Assembly: GCA_965220075.1 (NCBI GenBank) | Contig: OZ244806.1 | Coordinates: 3,033,422 to 3,097,421 of the forward strand | DNA: 64,000 nucleotides | Direction of reading: 5' to 3' | From: G965220075 sp965220075 | Lineage (GTDB): Bacteria > Chloroflexota > UBA11872 | Part shown: piece by piece, positions 9,239 to 17,063 of the stretch | Numbering within the stretch: position 1 is the stretch's first letter | Layout of the letters: each line of letters starts with the position of its first letter | Notes under the pieces: generated by a model | The model's input: the letters and a program-made list of their open reading frames with translations, nothing else | Told to the model about the DNA's origin: nothing | Database searches by the model: none | Translations under genes and position numbers: made by a program

Positions 9239-9359
9239 GGAGACGTTTGCATAACCCGGTCAGGCTAAGGATGTCCGGCGAGAACCCTGCGCGGTTCCAG
9301 GTTGGGGGGCCTAGATTCCCGCGTGCGCGGGAATGACGAGGGGTTACGCAAAGGTCTCC
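9239..9359. repeat. MITE-like repeat, copy 1
   Basis: A 121-bp non-coding element. Its left end is GGAGACGTTTGCATAAC and its right end GTTACGCAAAGGTCTCC, which form 17-bp terminal inverted repeats with two mismatches. The interior matches copy 2 (22865-22987) nearly throughout and contains the palindrome ATTCCCGCGTGCGCGGGAAT. No transposase is encoded, so it would have to be moved in trans. No clear target duplication is visible at this copy. Confidence 0.85.
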
Positions 9360-9396
9360 GTGCGCGGGAATGACGGGGGGTTACGCAAAGGTCTCC
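9360..9396. repeat. Duplicated right end of MITE-like repeat
   Basis: Directly after copy 1, the last ~37 bp (from the half-palindrome GTGCGCGGGAATGACG to GGTCTCC) occur a second time with one base changed. This is either a local tandem duplication or the remnant of a second inserted element. Confidence 0.8.
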
Positions 9397-9490
9397 GCAG
9401 GCGAGGCATCAGATGGAGCGGCGTGCCCGATTCGAGCGGGCCGAGTATCCTTCGCGACACTCACGCGCAAACCGCTGGGAGAACGCATTC

Positions 9491-10255
9491 ATGAACCTGG
9501 TCCGCTATGAGCATGGAGGGAGCATCCACCACGGCGTCGTCGAGGGTGACCAGATCGCCGAGATCGAGGGCGACTTCTTCGGCGAGCGCCGCCCAAGCGG
9601 AGTGACGACGCCATTGAGCGCGGTGACGCTCAAGTCGCCTACCGTTCCAAGCAAAATCCTCAACATCGCGGGCAACTACCTGAGCCACATGGGCGAGGAG
9701 CCGCCTTTTACGCGTCCCCAGCCCTTCCTGGCCCCGCCGTCTTCGGTGCTCGACCCGGGGGCCACGATCTTGATTCCGAGCGGCAGCACGGACGTGCACT
9801 ACGAGGGCGAGATGGCCGTCGTCATCGGCCGGCGATGCAGCAAGGTCAGCGAGGCGGAGGCCGGCGACTACGTGCTGGGCGTCTGCCCGGCCAACGACGT
9901 GAGCGAGCGCGACTGGCAGAACGGCGACGATAAGGACGTCCAGTGGTGGCGTGCTAAGGGAGCGGACACGTTTTCACCCTTCGGCCCCTGGGTCACCACC
10001 GGCCTCGACTACGCGAACCTGCACCTGGTGACGCGCGTAAACGGTGAGGTGGTACAGGACACCAACACGTCGGATCTGATATTCGGCGTGGACACGCTGG
10101 TCAGCTTCATCTCGCAGTCCATGACGCTGGAGCCCGGCGACGCGATATTCACCGGCACTTCCGGCGAAACGGAGCCGATCAAGGCCGGCGACGTGGTAGA
10201 CGTGGAGCTGGAAGGAAGCGGCGTGCTGAGCAACCCCGTGGCCGACGAAGGCTAG
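9491..10255 (+). CDS. Fumarylacetoacetate hydrolase (FAH) family protein
   Basis: A 254-residue FAH-superfamily enzyme; members cleave or decarboxylate beta-diketo acids in aromatic and sugar-acid breakdown. A short N-terminal domain leads to the core with the metal-binding VHYEGEMAVVIGR block, then GVCPANDVSERDWQ, KGADTFSPFGPWV and FTGTSGE. Length is normal for the single-domain 2-keto-3-deoxy acid hydratase/hydrolase subgroup. Start ATG 9491 follows GGGAGAA; an earlier ATG at 9413 would overlap the repeat-flanking DNA. The substrate is not fixed by sequence. Confidence 0.88.
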   Translation: MNLVRYEHGGSIHHGVVEGDQIAEIEGDFFGERRPSGVTTPLSAVTLKSPTVPSKILNIAGNYLSHMGEEPPFTRPQPFLAPPSSVLDPGATILIPSGSTDVHYEGEMAVVIGRRCSKVSEAEAGDYVLGVCPANDVSERDWQNGDDKDVQWWRAKGADTFSPFGPWVTTGLDYANLHLVTRVNGEVVQDTNTSDLIFGVDTLVSFISQSMTLEPGDAIFTGTSGETEPIKAGDVVDVELEGSGVLSNPVADEG

Positions 10256-10320
10256 CGCATCACCAAGACGGGCCTGAGACGTAAACCTGCCGGGTAGGGG
10301 GGCCGCCTTGCTCGGGCGGC

Positions 10321-11067
10321 CTACACCATCAGCTCTCCACCGTTGATGTCCAGGGCGGCGCCGGTGATGTAGCTGGCTTCGTCGGAGGCGAGGAAGCAGA
10401 CCAGATTCGCCACCTCGCTGGGCCGCCCCAGACGCGGGATCGGGATGGTCGGGATGTAGTTCTCGATGCGCTCGGGCGGCCATGCGTCCCGGATCATGTC
10501 GGTGTCAATCATGCCGGGGCAGACCGCGTTGACGGTGATTCCGTAGGGGGCCACCTCCCTGGCCACGCCGCGCGTGATGCCCAGCACGGCGGCTTTGGAA
10601 GCCGTGTAGTGCACGCCGGCCACGGTACTGACGTTCTTACCCGCGGTGGACGAGAAGTTGATGATGCGGCCGAAACCGTTCGACTTCATCAGCGGCACGG
10701 CCGCATGGGTGCAGAGAAACACGCCGGTGACGTTCACGTCGAGGGTGCGGCGCCAGCTTTCCTCCGTGATCTCCTCAAAGGAGGCGTGAAATCCAATGCC
10801 GGCGTTATTGACCAGGGTGTCGATTTTGCCGAAGTGGTCGGCAACCTCGCTCACCATCGCGCGCACGCGGGCGCCGTCGGCGACGCTGCCGGCAAGCGGC
10901 AGCACGTCCGGGCCGATCTCAGCCGCGACGACTTCGAGCCGCTCGGGGTCAAGGTCGTTGATTGCCACGGCCGCGCCGCGCGCCGCCAGCCGCTCGGCGG
11001 TCGCGCGGCCCATGCCGCGCGCCGCGCCTGTCACAAAGGCCACGCGTCCTGCCAAGTCGTCGGCCAT
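10321..11067 (-). CDS. Short-chain dehydrogenase/reductase (SDR), FabG-like
   Basis: A 248-residue classical SDR. The cofactor motif is TGAARGMGRA near residue 14, followed by NNAG, catalytic Ser in INFSSTAG, and Tyr/Lys in YTASK, with the PGMIDTDM loop behind. Asp in NDLDPERLE after the second strand favours NAD over NADP. Start ATG 11067 has AGGGGAA 5 nt upstream. It converges with the FAH gene. Substrate unknown; 3-oxoacyl or sugar-alcohol oxidation are both plausible. Confidence 0.88.
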   Translation of the reverse strand: MADDLAGRVAFVTGAARGMGRATAERLAARGAAVAINDLDPERLEVVAAEIGPDVLPLAGSVADGARVRAMVSEVADHFGKIDTLVNNAGIGFHASFEEITEESWRRTLDVNVTGVFLCTHAAVPLMKSNGFGRIINFSSTAGKNVSTVAGVHYTASKAAVLGITRGVAREVAPYGITVNAVCPGMIDTDMIRDAWPPERIENYIPTIPIPRLGRPSEVANLVCFLASDEASYITGAALDINGGELMV

Positions 11068-11265
11068 TTCAGTTCCCCTGTTTTGCAGCGTCGCGCAATT
11101 GTCCCGCACCCGTGCGCCGCGGGCTGAATCGGCGGCGGGCCGCACCGCGGCGACGGTGCAATCGAGAAGCGTGAGCGGCGGTGCCGCGTTACGGCGCCAG
11201 GTTGACAGTCGCTTAGGCCACTCCTAGCCTCAGACGGCTCGCCGTTAGGGAGGCAGGCAGAGACG

Positions 11266-13263
11266 ATGGCGACTGAGCAGACCGTCCATCAGGCGTCACA
11301 GGAATCCCAGCTTTTCGATCCGCCTGCGGACTTTGCAGCACGCGCCCACATAGGCTCGATGGAACAGTACCGCGAGCTCCACCGGCGCAGTCTCGACGAG
11401 CCGGAGGCCTTCTGGCGCGAGATAACCGACCAGTTCGTCTGGTTCAAGCCCTGGACCCAGCTGCGCGAGGGCGAACCCCCTTTCGTAGGTTGGTTCGTGG
11501 ACGGCGAGACCAACATCACGGTCAACTGCCTGGATCGGCACGTGGCGGCCGGGCGGGGCGACAAGGTCGCGTTCTACTGGGAAGGTGAGCCCGGCGACGA
11601 ACGCGTGCTCACGTACGCCGACCTTCTGCGCGACGTTCAGCAGTTCGCCAACGCGCTCAAGTCTCTAGGGCTTCAAAGCGGCGACCGCGTGGTGCTGTAC
11701 ATGCCGATGGTCCCCGAGCTGCCAGTCGCCATGCTGGCCTGTGCGCGCATTGGAGTGGTGCACAGCGTGGTGTTCGGCGGCTTCAGCAGCGACGCGGTGC
11801 GCGACCGCATCATCGACGCGGGCGCTAGCGCCGTGATCACGGCCGACGGCGGCTGGCGCCGCGGCCGCGTGATTCCGCTCAAGGCCAACGTCGACGCCGC
11901 GCTGGCCGACGGCGCCTGCCCGAGCGTGAAGGACGTCGTCGTGGTCAAGCGCTGCGAGAACGAAGTCGCATGGCACGAGGGGCGCGACCGGTGGTGGCAC
12001 GAAGTCACGGCCGGTCAGTCCGAGGTTTGCGAGCCCGCGCACCTCAGCGCCGAGCATCCGCTCTACATCCTCTACACCAGCGGCACCACGGGACGGCCCA
12101 AGGGGGTAGTCCATGCCACCGCCGGATACATGGTCTTTACGGCCCTGACCTCGAAGTGGGTCTTCGATCTGCGGGACGACGACATCTACTGGTGCACGGC
12201 CGACATCGGATGGGTCACCGGCCATAGCTACATCGTGTACGGCATTCTGGCCAACGGCGTGACCGGCGTGATGTACGAGGGAGCGCCCAACGCGCCCAAG
12301 GAAGATCGTTTCTGGCAGATCGTCGAGAAGTACAAAGTGAGCGTGCTCTACACGGCGCCAACCGCCATTCGCACCTTCGTACGCTGGGGCGACCAGTACC
12401 CGCAAGCACACGACCTGACCAGCCTGCGTCTGCTCGGCACGGTGGGCGAGCCGATCAACCCGGACGCCTGGCTCTGGTATCACAGGGTGATCGGCGGCGG
12501 GCGCTGCCCCATCGTCGACACCTGGTGGCAGACCGAAACCGGCGGAATCCTGATAACCCCGCTGCCGGGCGCGATCACGCAGAAACCGGGCTCGGCCACG
12601 CTGCCTTTCGTCGGCGTGGCGCCCGAGGTGGTCAACGAGGACGGGACTCCCGCGCCGGACGGTCAGCGCGGCCTGCTGGTGATCAAATGCCCCTGGCCGT
12701 CGATGATTCGTGGAATCTTCAAAGAGGGCTGGGGCCAGCCGGGCCACCCAGGGGAGCTCGGCGACCGCGAGCGTTTCATCGAGCAGTATTGGGCAAAGTT
12801 TCCGGGCTGGTACCTGACCGGCGACGGGGCGGTGCGCGACGCCGACGGCTACTTCTGGATCATCGGGCGGGTGGACGACACGCTCAACGTGGCCGGACAT
12901 CGGATCGGCACAGCCGAGGTCGAGAGCGCGCTCGTCAGCCATGCGGCGGTGGCGGAATCGGCCGTGGTGGGCGCGCCGGATGAGATCACGGGCGAGTCGA
13001 TCGCGGCCTTCGTGACGATTCGCAACGGATTCGACGCCACCGACGCGCTGCAGGGTGAGCTGGTGGCGCACGTGGGTGAGCGTCTTGGCCGCTTCGCGCG
13101 GCCTCGGCAGCTGCGCTTCACCGACGCACTCCCCAAGACGCGCAGCGGCAAGATCATGCGGCGCCTCCTACGCGACGTTGCAGCCGGACGCGAGATCGCG
13201 GGAGATACAACCACGCTGGAAGACCTCTCGGTGCTCGCGCAGCTGCGCGGCGACGAGGAATAG
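11266..13263 (+). CDS. acsA: Acetate--CoA ligase (acetyl-CoA synthetase)
   Basis: A 665-residue AMP-forming acetyl-CoA synthetase: acetate + ATP + CoA to acetyl-CoA. The ACS N-terminal cap is at residues 25-85. ATP-binding loop YTSGTTGRPKGVVH, then TADIGWVTGHSY, then WWQTETGG (the Trp that limits the acyl pocket to acetate-size acids), and YLTGDGA. The hinge is in IIGRVDDTLNVAGHRIG. The C-terminal catalytic Lys is in KTRSGKIMRR, the site usually acetylated to switch the enzyme off. ATG 11266 follows an AGGCAG-type site. Complete and of normal length. Confidence 0.95.
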   Translation: MATEQTVHQASQESQLFDPPADFAARAHIGSMEQYRELHRRSLDEPEAFWREITDQFVWFKPWTQLREGEPPFVGWFVDGETNITVNCLDRHVAAGRGDKVAFYWEGEPGDERVLTYADLLRDVQQFANALKSLGLQSGDRVVLYMPMVPELPVAMLACARIGVVHSVVFGGFSSDAVRDRIIDAGASAVITADGGWRRGRVIPLKANVDAALADGACPSVKDVVVVKRCENEVAWHEGRDRWWHEVTAGQSEVCEPAHLSAEHPLYILYTSGTTGRPKGVVHATAGYMVFTALTSKWVFDLRDDDIYWCTADIGWVTGHSYIVYGILANGVTGVMYEGAPNAPKEDRFWQIVEKYKVSVLYTAPTAIRTFVRWGDQYPQAHDLTSLRLLGTVGEPINPDAWLWYHRVIGGGRCPIVDTWWQTETGGILITPLPGAITQKPGSATLPFVGVAPEVVNEDGTPAPDGQRGLLVIKCPWPSMIRGIFKEGWGQPGHPGELGDRERFIEQYWAKFPGWYLTGDGAVRDADGYFWIIGRVDDTLNVAGHRIGTAEVESALVSHAAVAESAVVGAPDEITGESIAAFVTIRNGFDATDALQGELVAHVGERLGRFARPRQLRFTDALPKTRSGKIMRRLLRDVAAGREIAGDTTTLEDLSVLAQLRGDEE

Positions 13264-13390
13264 CCGGCCGCCGACGGGTGCTCACTCGGTCGCGCAGACC
13301 CGGCAGGCGAGCGTTCCGGCGGATCGCGTCGAGCCGACATCGTATGATGGCGTCCCGCGCAGGGTCGCCCCCAGGAATGAGTAATTCTCC

Positions 13391-13993
13391 GTGCGCCGAC
13401 GCCTTTATTCGTTAGCACGCGAACGCAAAGCGCATGCGCGCCGCGCCGCGCCAATCTTGGGCGCCCTGCTGCTGATAGGCGCCCTGGCGGCGTGCGGGGA
13501 ATCCGCGACTATTGGCGGTCATGGAGTGACCACTATCGGATCGCCTACGCTGATCGCGGCCGCCGTGGTCACCGTTCCTCCGGGCCGAACCGCCGCGCCC
13601 AGCGTCGTATCTCCGACCCCGCGGGCTCTCGAGCAGGTCCCCGCGGCCACCGTAACCATCGCGGCCGTCGCTCAGACCGCAACGCCCACCGCCACGCCCG
13701 CCACAACGACACCCACGACGACCGAGCCGACGCCTGTGGTCGTCGCCATCGGCGAAGGCGACCCCAGGGAGGGCGAGCGTATCTTCACCGAGATGGCGTG
13801 CGTGGTCTGCCATGGAGAGAATCTGGAAGGCGACATCGGGCCCGCGCTGGCCGGGCGTACGATCGATGATCTGCCGCACAACCGGATAATGTCGCAGGTG
13901 ATGGAGGGCGGCAACGGCATGCCAGCCTTCAAGACCCAGCTTAGTGACGACGAGATCGCGCACGTCGTAGCGTTCATACGCAGCAAGGCCTGA
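13391..13993 (+). CDS. Mono-heme c-type cytochrome lipoprotein
   Basis: A 200-residue exported protein. The signal sequence has an Arg/Lys-rich head, a hydrophobic core and a lipobox LAAC near residue 35, so it should be lipid-anchored. A long Thr/Pro/Ala linker follows (about residues 50-115). The C-terminal cytochrome c domain has CVVCH as the heme site and Met in GGNGMPAF as the likely distal ligand, ending LSDDEIAHVVAFI. It probably carries electrons at the outer face of the membrane. Start is GTG 13391; the partner oxidase is not in this window. Confidence 0.88.
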   Translation: MRRRLYSLARERKAHARRAAPILGALLLIGALAACGESATIGGHGVTTIGSPTLIAAAVVTVPPGRTAAPSVVSPTPRALEQVPAATVTIAAVAQTATPTATPATTTPTTTEPTPVVVAIGEGDPREGERIFTEMACVVCHGENLEGDIGPALAGRTIDDLPHNRIMSQVMEGGNGMPAFKTQLSDDEIAHVVAFIRSKA

Positions 13994-14353
13994 GGTCCGC
14001 CGCTACACAATTCGGTCGTCCGCAACACCGCCATAGCGGCGCCGCGCTCAGCTCACTCCGAGCGTAGACGTGTCGCCGGTCGGGTCAGTCGCGCGGCTTA
14101 GCTTGTCTGCTTCCGGATTAGACGCGGCACCTGGAATCGGTTTCGGCTACTGCTGCTCGCGCCAGCCGACCAGTTGGGCAACGTGCGTGCGGTTCCTGGA
14201 CTTCGATCCGATGCGGGAAGCCGTGCGGGCACTGACGATTTCACAGCCCCGTGAAAGACCTCATTTAGCAGACGCAGTTCACCACCCAAAATCTTCCAAT
14301 CAACGAAATCATCAGCAGTATCGGAACAATTACCAAATACCAAACCAGGTTAC
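13994..14353. other. Intergenic junction between GC-rich DNA and AT-rich island
   Basis: 360 bp with no recognisable gene. Composition changes near 14250, from the GC-rich pattern of the chromosome to the AT-rich pattern of the following gene, so this looks like the left edge of transferred DNA. I found no tRNA, integrase or clear direct repeat that would mark an attachment site. Confidence 0.5.
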
Positions 14354-16780
14354 TCAGACTCGAACCGCAAGTCCTTTGTGGAATGCCGGATGCACCACGA
14401 GATTTGGGTAACGAAGTGTCATCACCGTCGATCTCCCACGCCTCCGTTCACGTCGCCGCCTAGAGCTCCGACGTCGCTCCCGTGGCCATACTCGTTCAAA
14501 GGGACGCATATAGGAGTAAAGGACACCTTCATTAACAACAATTTCGATAAAACCAACTTCATATAGTGCCTTGAGCGCCACTAGTACCCGTTCATTACTA
14601 TCCACACTTAACCAACGCAAAATCACTGGCGACAAATCTCTCGCTGACAACATAGCATTAATACGTTCACGAAACTCGGCAAACGGAAACACAAAATCAA
14701 TTTCTACAAACTCTAGAGCCACATCATCAATGCCGGGATAGCGGTCCGTATACTCCAGTGAGAGATCGTAAACAAGCTGCTCCGAGAACAATTCCTCACT
14801 TCCGACAATATCATCCAACGTTACCGACACTTGACGACGATTACTAGCCCTGATAAGTGCCTCCCTGCAGAATCGCAGCAAGTGCCTTGGACGCATGAGA
14901 GATCGATCTACTACATAGTCGAACGAACTCGAACCATCCGGCTGAACAGCAAAAATAATAGACCACGCGTCACGCGGATCCTCCTGGCCTTCGGTGCGGT
15001 CCGCAATCGCTAAAATCCTAGCACCTATCATATCCGCTAGCTGATCTCGATCCCAACTATAAAACTCCACAGAGCGCTTGTCTCGATTTCGGTCTTTTAT
15101 GGATACATCGCGATATAGTTCCTGTAGTGCAAAAATAGTAATCTTCAGACCCGGCCTATATTGAAGCTCGAGTGCATGCGCTTCATCGACAAGCGCTACC
15201 AGAAGCTCCACAGCATCGTTGAGCGAAGGGTCCCAACCTTGATCTAAACCATCAATTGCTATACGGATTTCAAACGTTTCAAGCGCCGCTGCAAAAATGG
15301 TGCGACCTTCGGGAAAAGCCAGCCTCCGAATCAATTCTTGAGAGTTAGTGTAATCGACAGAGGACGCATCAACAGCCTCAATAAGCGCCTCAACCATTTC
15401 GGCTAACGACTTGCCGGGCGGAAGCTTAAAGAATTGTTCGAGCAATTGCGCAGCGTCATCAAGGACGGACACCGATTCCAACGATGCGAGCTCTGCTTTC
15501 AGACGCAGATATTCATCAACTAATAATCCTGTTAACACTAAACGCCAAATATGCCGATAGATGTTATGGCGATCAATGTCAGGAAATAACTCTTTGCCTA
15601 GTCCGCGTAGTGATATTAGATCTGCATCGGTGAGTTTGATCGCGACGGTGATCCGACTTGCTTTAGAACTCTGATCTCGCGTGAGATGTATGAAATCAGC
15701 CGTTTTCCCACACCCACGAGGGCCGACATAGAGAATGCCGGACCCGTTTCTAATTCTGCTAGTACAGGATGTCACGCTGTACGTAGACGGATCCAATAAT
15801 CCATCGCGCTCTGCCCATGGATCCCCGAGGTCTGATGGAAGGCTTGTTAGACCTGGAGGCGAGAGATTTCTCGCTGCGGACCTTCGCCTCTCGTCGATCG
15901 CGTCAGCACGCTCTCCAATTTCCATCTTCCACGATCGCGCTTCTGTAGCTGCCTCTGCTTCGGTCTCGTACGTCGAGAGCATTGATTCCAGGTCGAGTAT
16001 CCTTTTAGGCGTAGGTAGTTGCTGGAAGATTCGAACCTCTTTGCCAAGACCGTGAGCCACACCCGCAAAGAATGATGCAGCGGAGTTCAAGGCTACAAGC
16101 TCACCGTACTCGGAGCGAGGCTCTCCAACAAGATGGATCGCAATATTCTGAAACCGAATGATAGATTTCACAATGTCTCTAATTGAAAACTTTTCAGGTG
16201 ACTCAATAGCGTCGCTATGCACTGAATATGGGCGTCTATTGAATTCGCGCTTTAACTTGAGTACAGGGTCTTGTCTGGCTCGAACTGCGAGAAGATATAT
16301 GTCGGTATGAGAGGCTTGATGTCTAGATGTCTGAAGTGATACCCCTGCGATATCTTCGATAGGTAAGGGAAGCTTTGAGCGCCAGTCTGGCTCGCTTACC
16401 AGCTCTGTCAGGGGACGTATCAAGTCGTTACGAGTATAGTATTGAAGACGCTGAAAAGCACGAAGAAATTGGAGTGTCTTAGTGGACGTGTCGTGATGTC
16501 TGATCAAGATTGGAGGAACACCTTTACCAATAGCATAGCCACACTCGAATGCTACATTGGGATTTGAATATTCGTCGTCTATTATGCACAGTTGAGAGCG
16601 ATCTATTTCAGGCCTGATTCTGCTCCATATCATAGTGGGTTGGTAATCTTGGTGAGGAAGATAAAGATCTAATACTGGATAGGGCAATGAGTGTTTTAGC
16701 TCTTCAAAAAACTCCATCCGTGGCTGCCGAAACTCGTATGCGCAGAAGGCTCGCGTTGGCAGGGGGACTGTTGCTGTCAT
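14354..16780 (-). CDS. P-loop NTPase with N-terminal deoxyribosyltransferase/TIR-like domain; putative defence protein
   Basis: An 808-residue multidomain protein with much lower GC and different codon use than its neighbours. Residues 8-95 look like a nucleoside-2-deoxyribosyltransferase/TIR-like Rossmann domain (AFCAYEF...SQLCIIDDE...NPNVAFECGYAIGKG), with Glu79 as candidate catalytic residue. Residues 200-255 resemble a second, degenerate copy (IAIHLVGE...FFAGVAHGLGKEVRIF). A P-loop ATPase follows: Walker A GPRGCGKT (353-360), Walker B IAIDGLDQGWD (507-517), sensor-2-like RPRHLLRFCREA (631-641). These resemble what is called the Sll1717-type P-loop ATPase. Residues 715-765 look like a winged helix, then comes an Arg-rich tail. 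The architecture suggests sensing plus nucleotide/NAD-targeting effector activity, as in STAND-like immune proteins; that role is inference. It has no obvious partner gene. Confidence 0.65.
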   Translation of the reverse strand: MTATVPLPTRAFCAYEFRQPRMEFFEELKHSLPYPVLDLYLPHQDYQPTMIWSRIRPEIDRSQLCIIDDEYSNPNVAFECGYAIGKGVPPILIRHHDTSTKTLQFLRAFQRLQYYTRNDLIRPLTELVSEPDWRSKLPLPIEDIAGVSLQTSRHQASHTDIYLLAVRARQDPVLKLKREFNRRPYSVHSDAIESPEKFSIRDIVKSIIRFQNIAIHLVGEPRSEYGELVALNSAASFFAGVAHGLGKEVRIFQQLPTPKRILDLESMLSTYETEAEAATEARSWKMEIGERADAIDERRRSAARNLSPPGLTSLPSDLGDPWAERDGLLDPSTYSVTSCTSRIRNGSGILYVGPRGCGKTADFIHLTRDQSSKASRITVAIKLTDADLISLRGLGKELFPDIDRHNIYRHIWRLVLTGLLVDEYLRLKAELASLESVSVLDDAAQLLEQFFKLPPGKSLAEMVEALIEAVDASSVDYTNSQELIRRLAFPEGRTIFAAALETFEIRIAIDGLDQGWDPSLNDAVELLVALVDEAHALELQYRPGLKITIFALQELYRDVSIKDRNRDKRSVEFYSWDRDQLADMIGARILAIADRTEGQEDPRDAWSIIFAVQPDGSSSFDYVVDRSLMRPRHLLRFCREALIRASNRRQVSVTLDDIVGSEELFSEQLVYDLSLEYTDRYPGIDDVALEFVEIDFVFPFAEFRERINAMLSARDLSPVILRWLSVDSNERVLVALKALYEVGFIEIVVNEGVLYSYMRPFERVWPRERRRSSRRRRERRRGRSTVMTLRYPNLVVHPAFHKGLAVRV

Positions 16781-17063
16781 TGCGAGTGTGGACTCTGTCG
16801 GGCACGTATGTGCATATAGTAGCCTCCGTGGTGCGATGCGGGCTCGTGCGTCGAGCTGTAGTGCAGTTTACTGCTCTCGATATTGGCGGATTTTGTGGCT
16901 ACATATTCCTGGTGTCGCGCAGGCTGGCGATCGAGTGAGGCTATGCGACGGTGTTGCCGGCGCACCCAAGAACCTCCAGCATGCGGGGGGCCTCAGGCCG
17001 ACCGCCCCCACGAAAGCGGGGGTACACCGAAGCGGATCAAATCGAAATCAGGCATCCTAGCCT
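16781..17063. other. Right edge of AT-rich island and intergenic hairpin
   Basis: 283 bp between the NTPase and the protease, holding the NTPase promoter on the minus strand; a TACTAT/TATATG stretch near 16815-16822 could serve as its -10. At 17005-17022 a five-pair C/G stem (CCCCC / GGGGG, loop about 8 nt) lies just past the protease stop. It lacks a T run, so it is a weak terminator candidate or a repeat remnant. Confidence 0.4.

Noticed and set aside
9122..9254. Continuation of the first 3-hydroxyacyl-CoA dehydrogenase frame past 9121
   Set aside because: After the 14-bp duplication this frame has no similarity to the family; the conserved ending is in the other frame, so the extension is meaningless.
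9239..9396. The repeated GTTACGCAAAGGTCTCC ends as a CRISPR-like array
   Set aside because: Only two spaced copies, in inverted-repeat context, with no uniform spacers and no cas genes.
13994..14353. tRNA-adjacent attachment site for the AT-rich island
   Set aside because: No tRNA cloverleaf, integrase or matching direct repeats were found at either edge by eye.
16687..16938. Plus-strand frame of 83 codons with a hydrophobic stretch at the island edge, possibly a partner gene of the NTPase
   Set aside because: It overlaps the NTPase start antisense, lacks a ribosome site and has no coding-like codon pattern.
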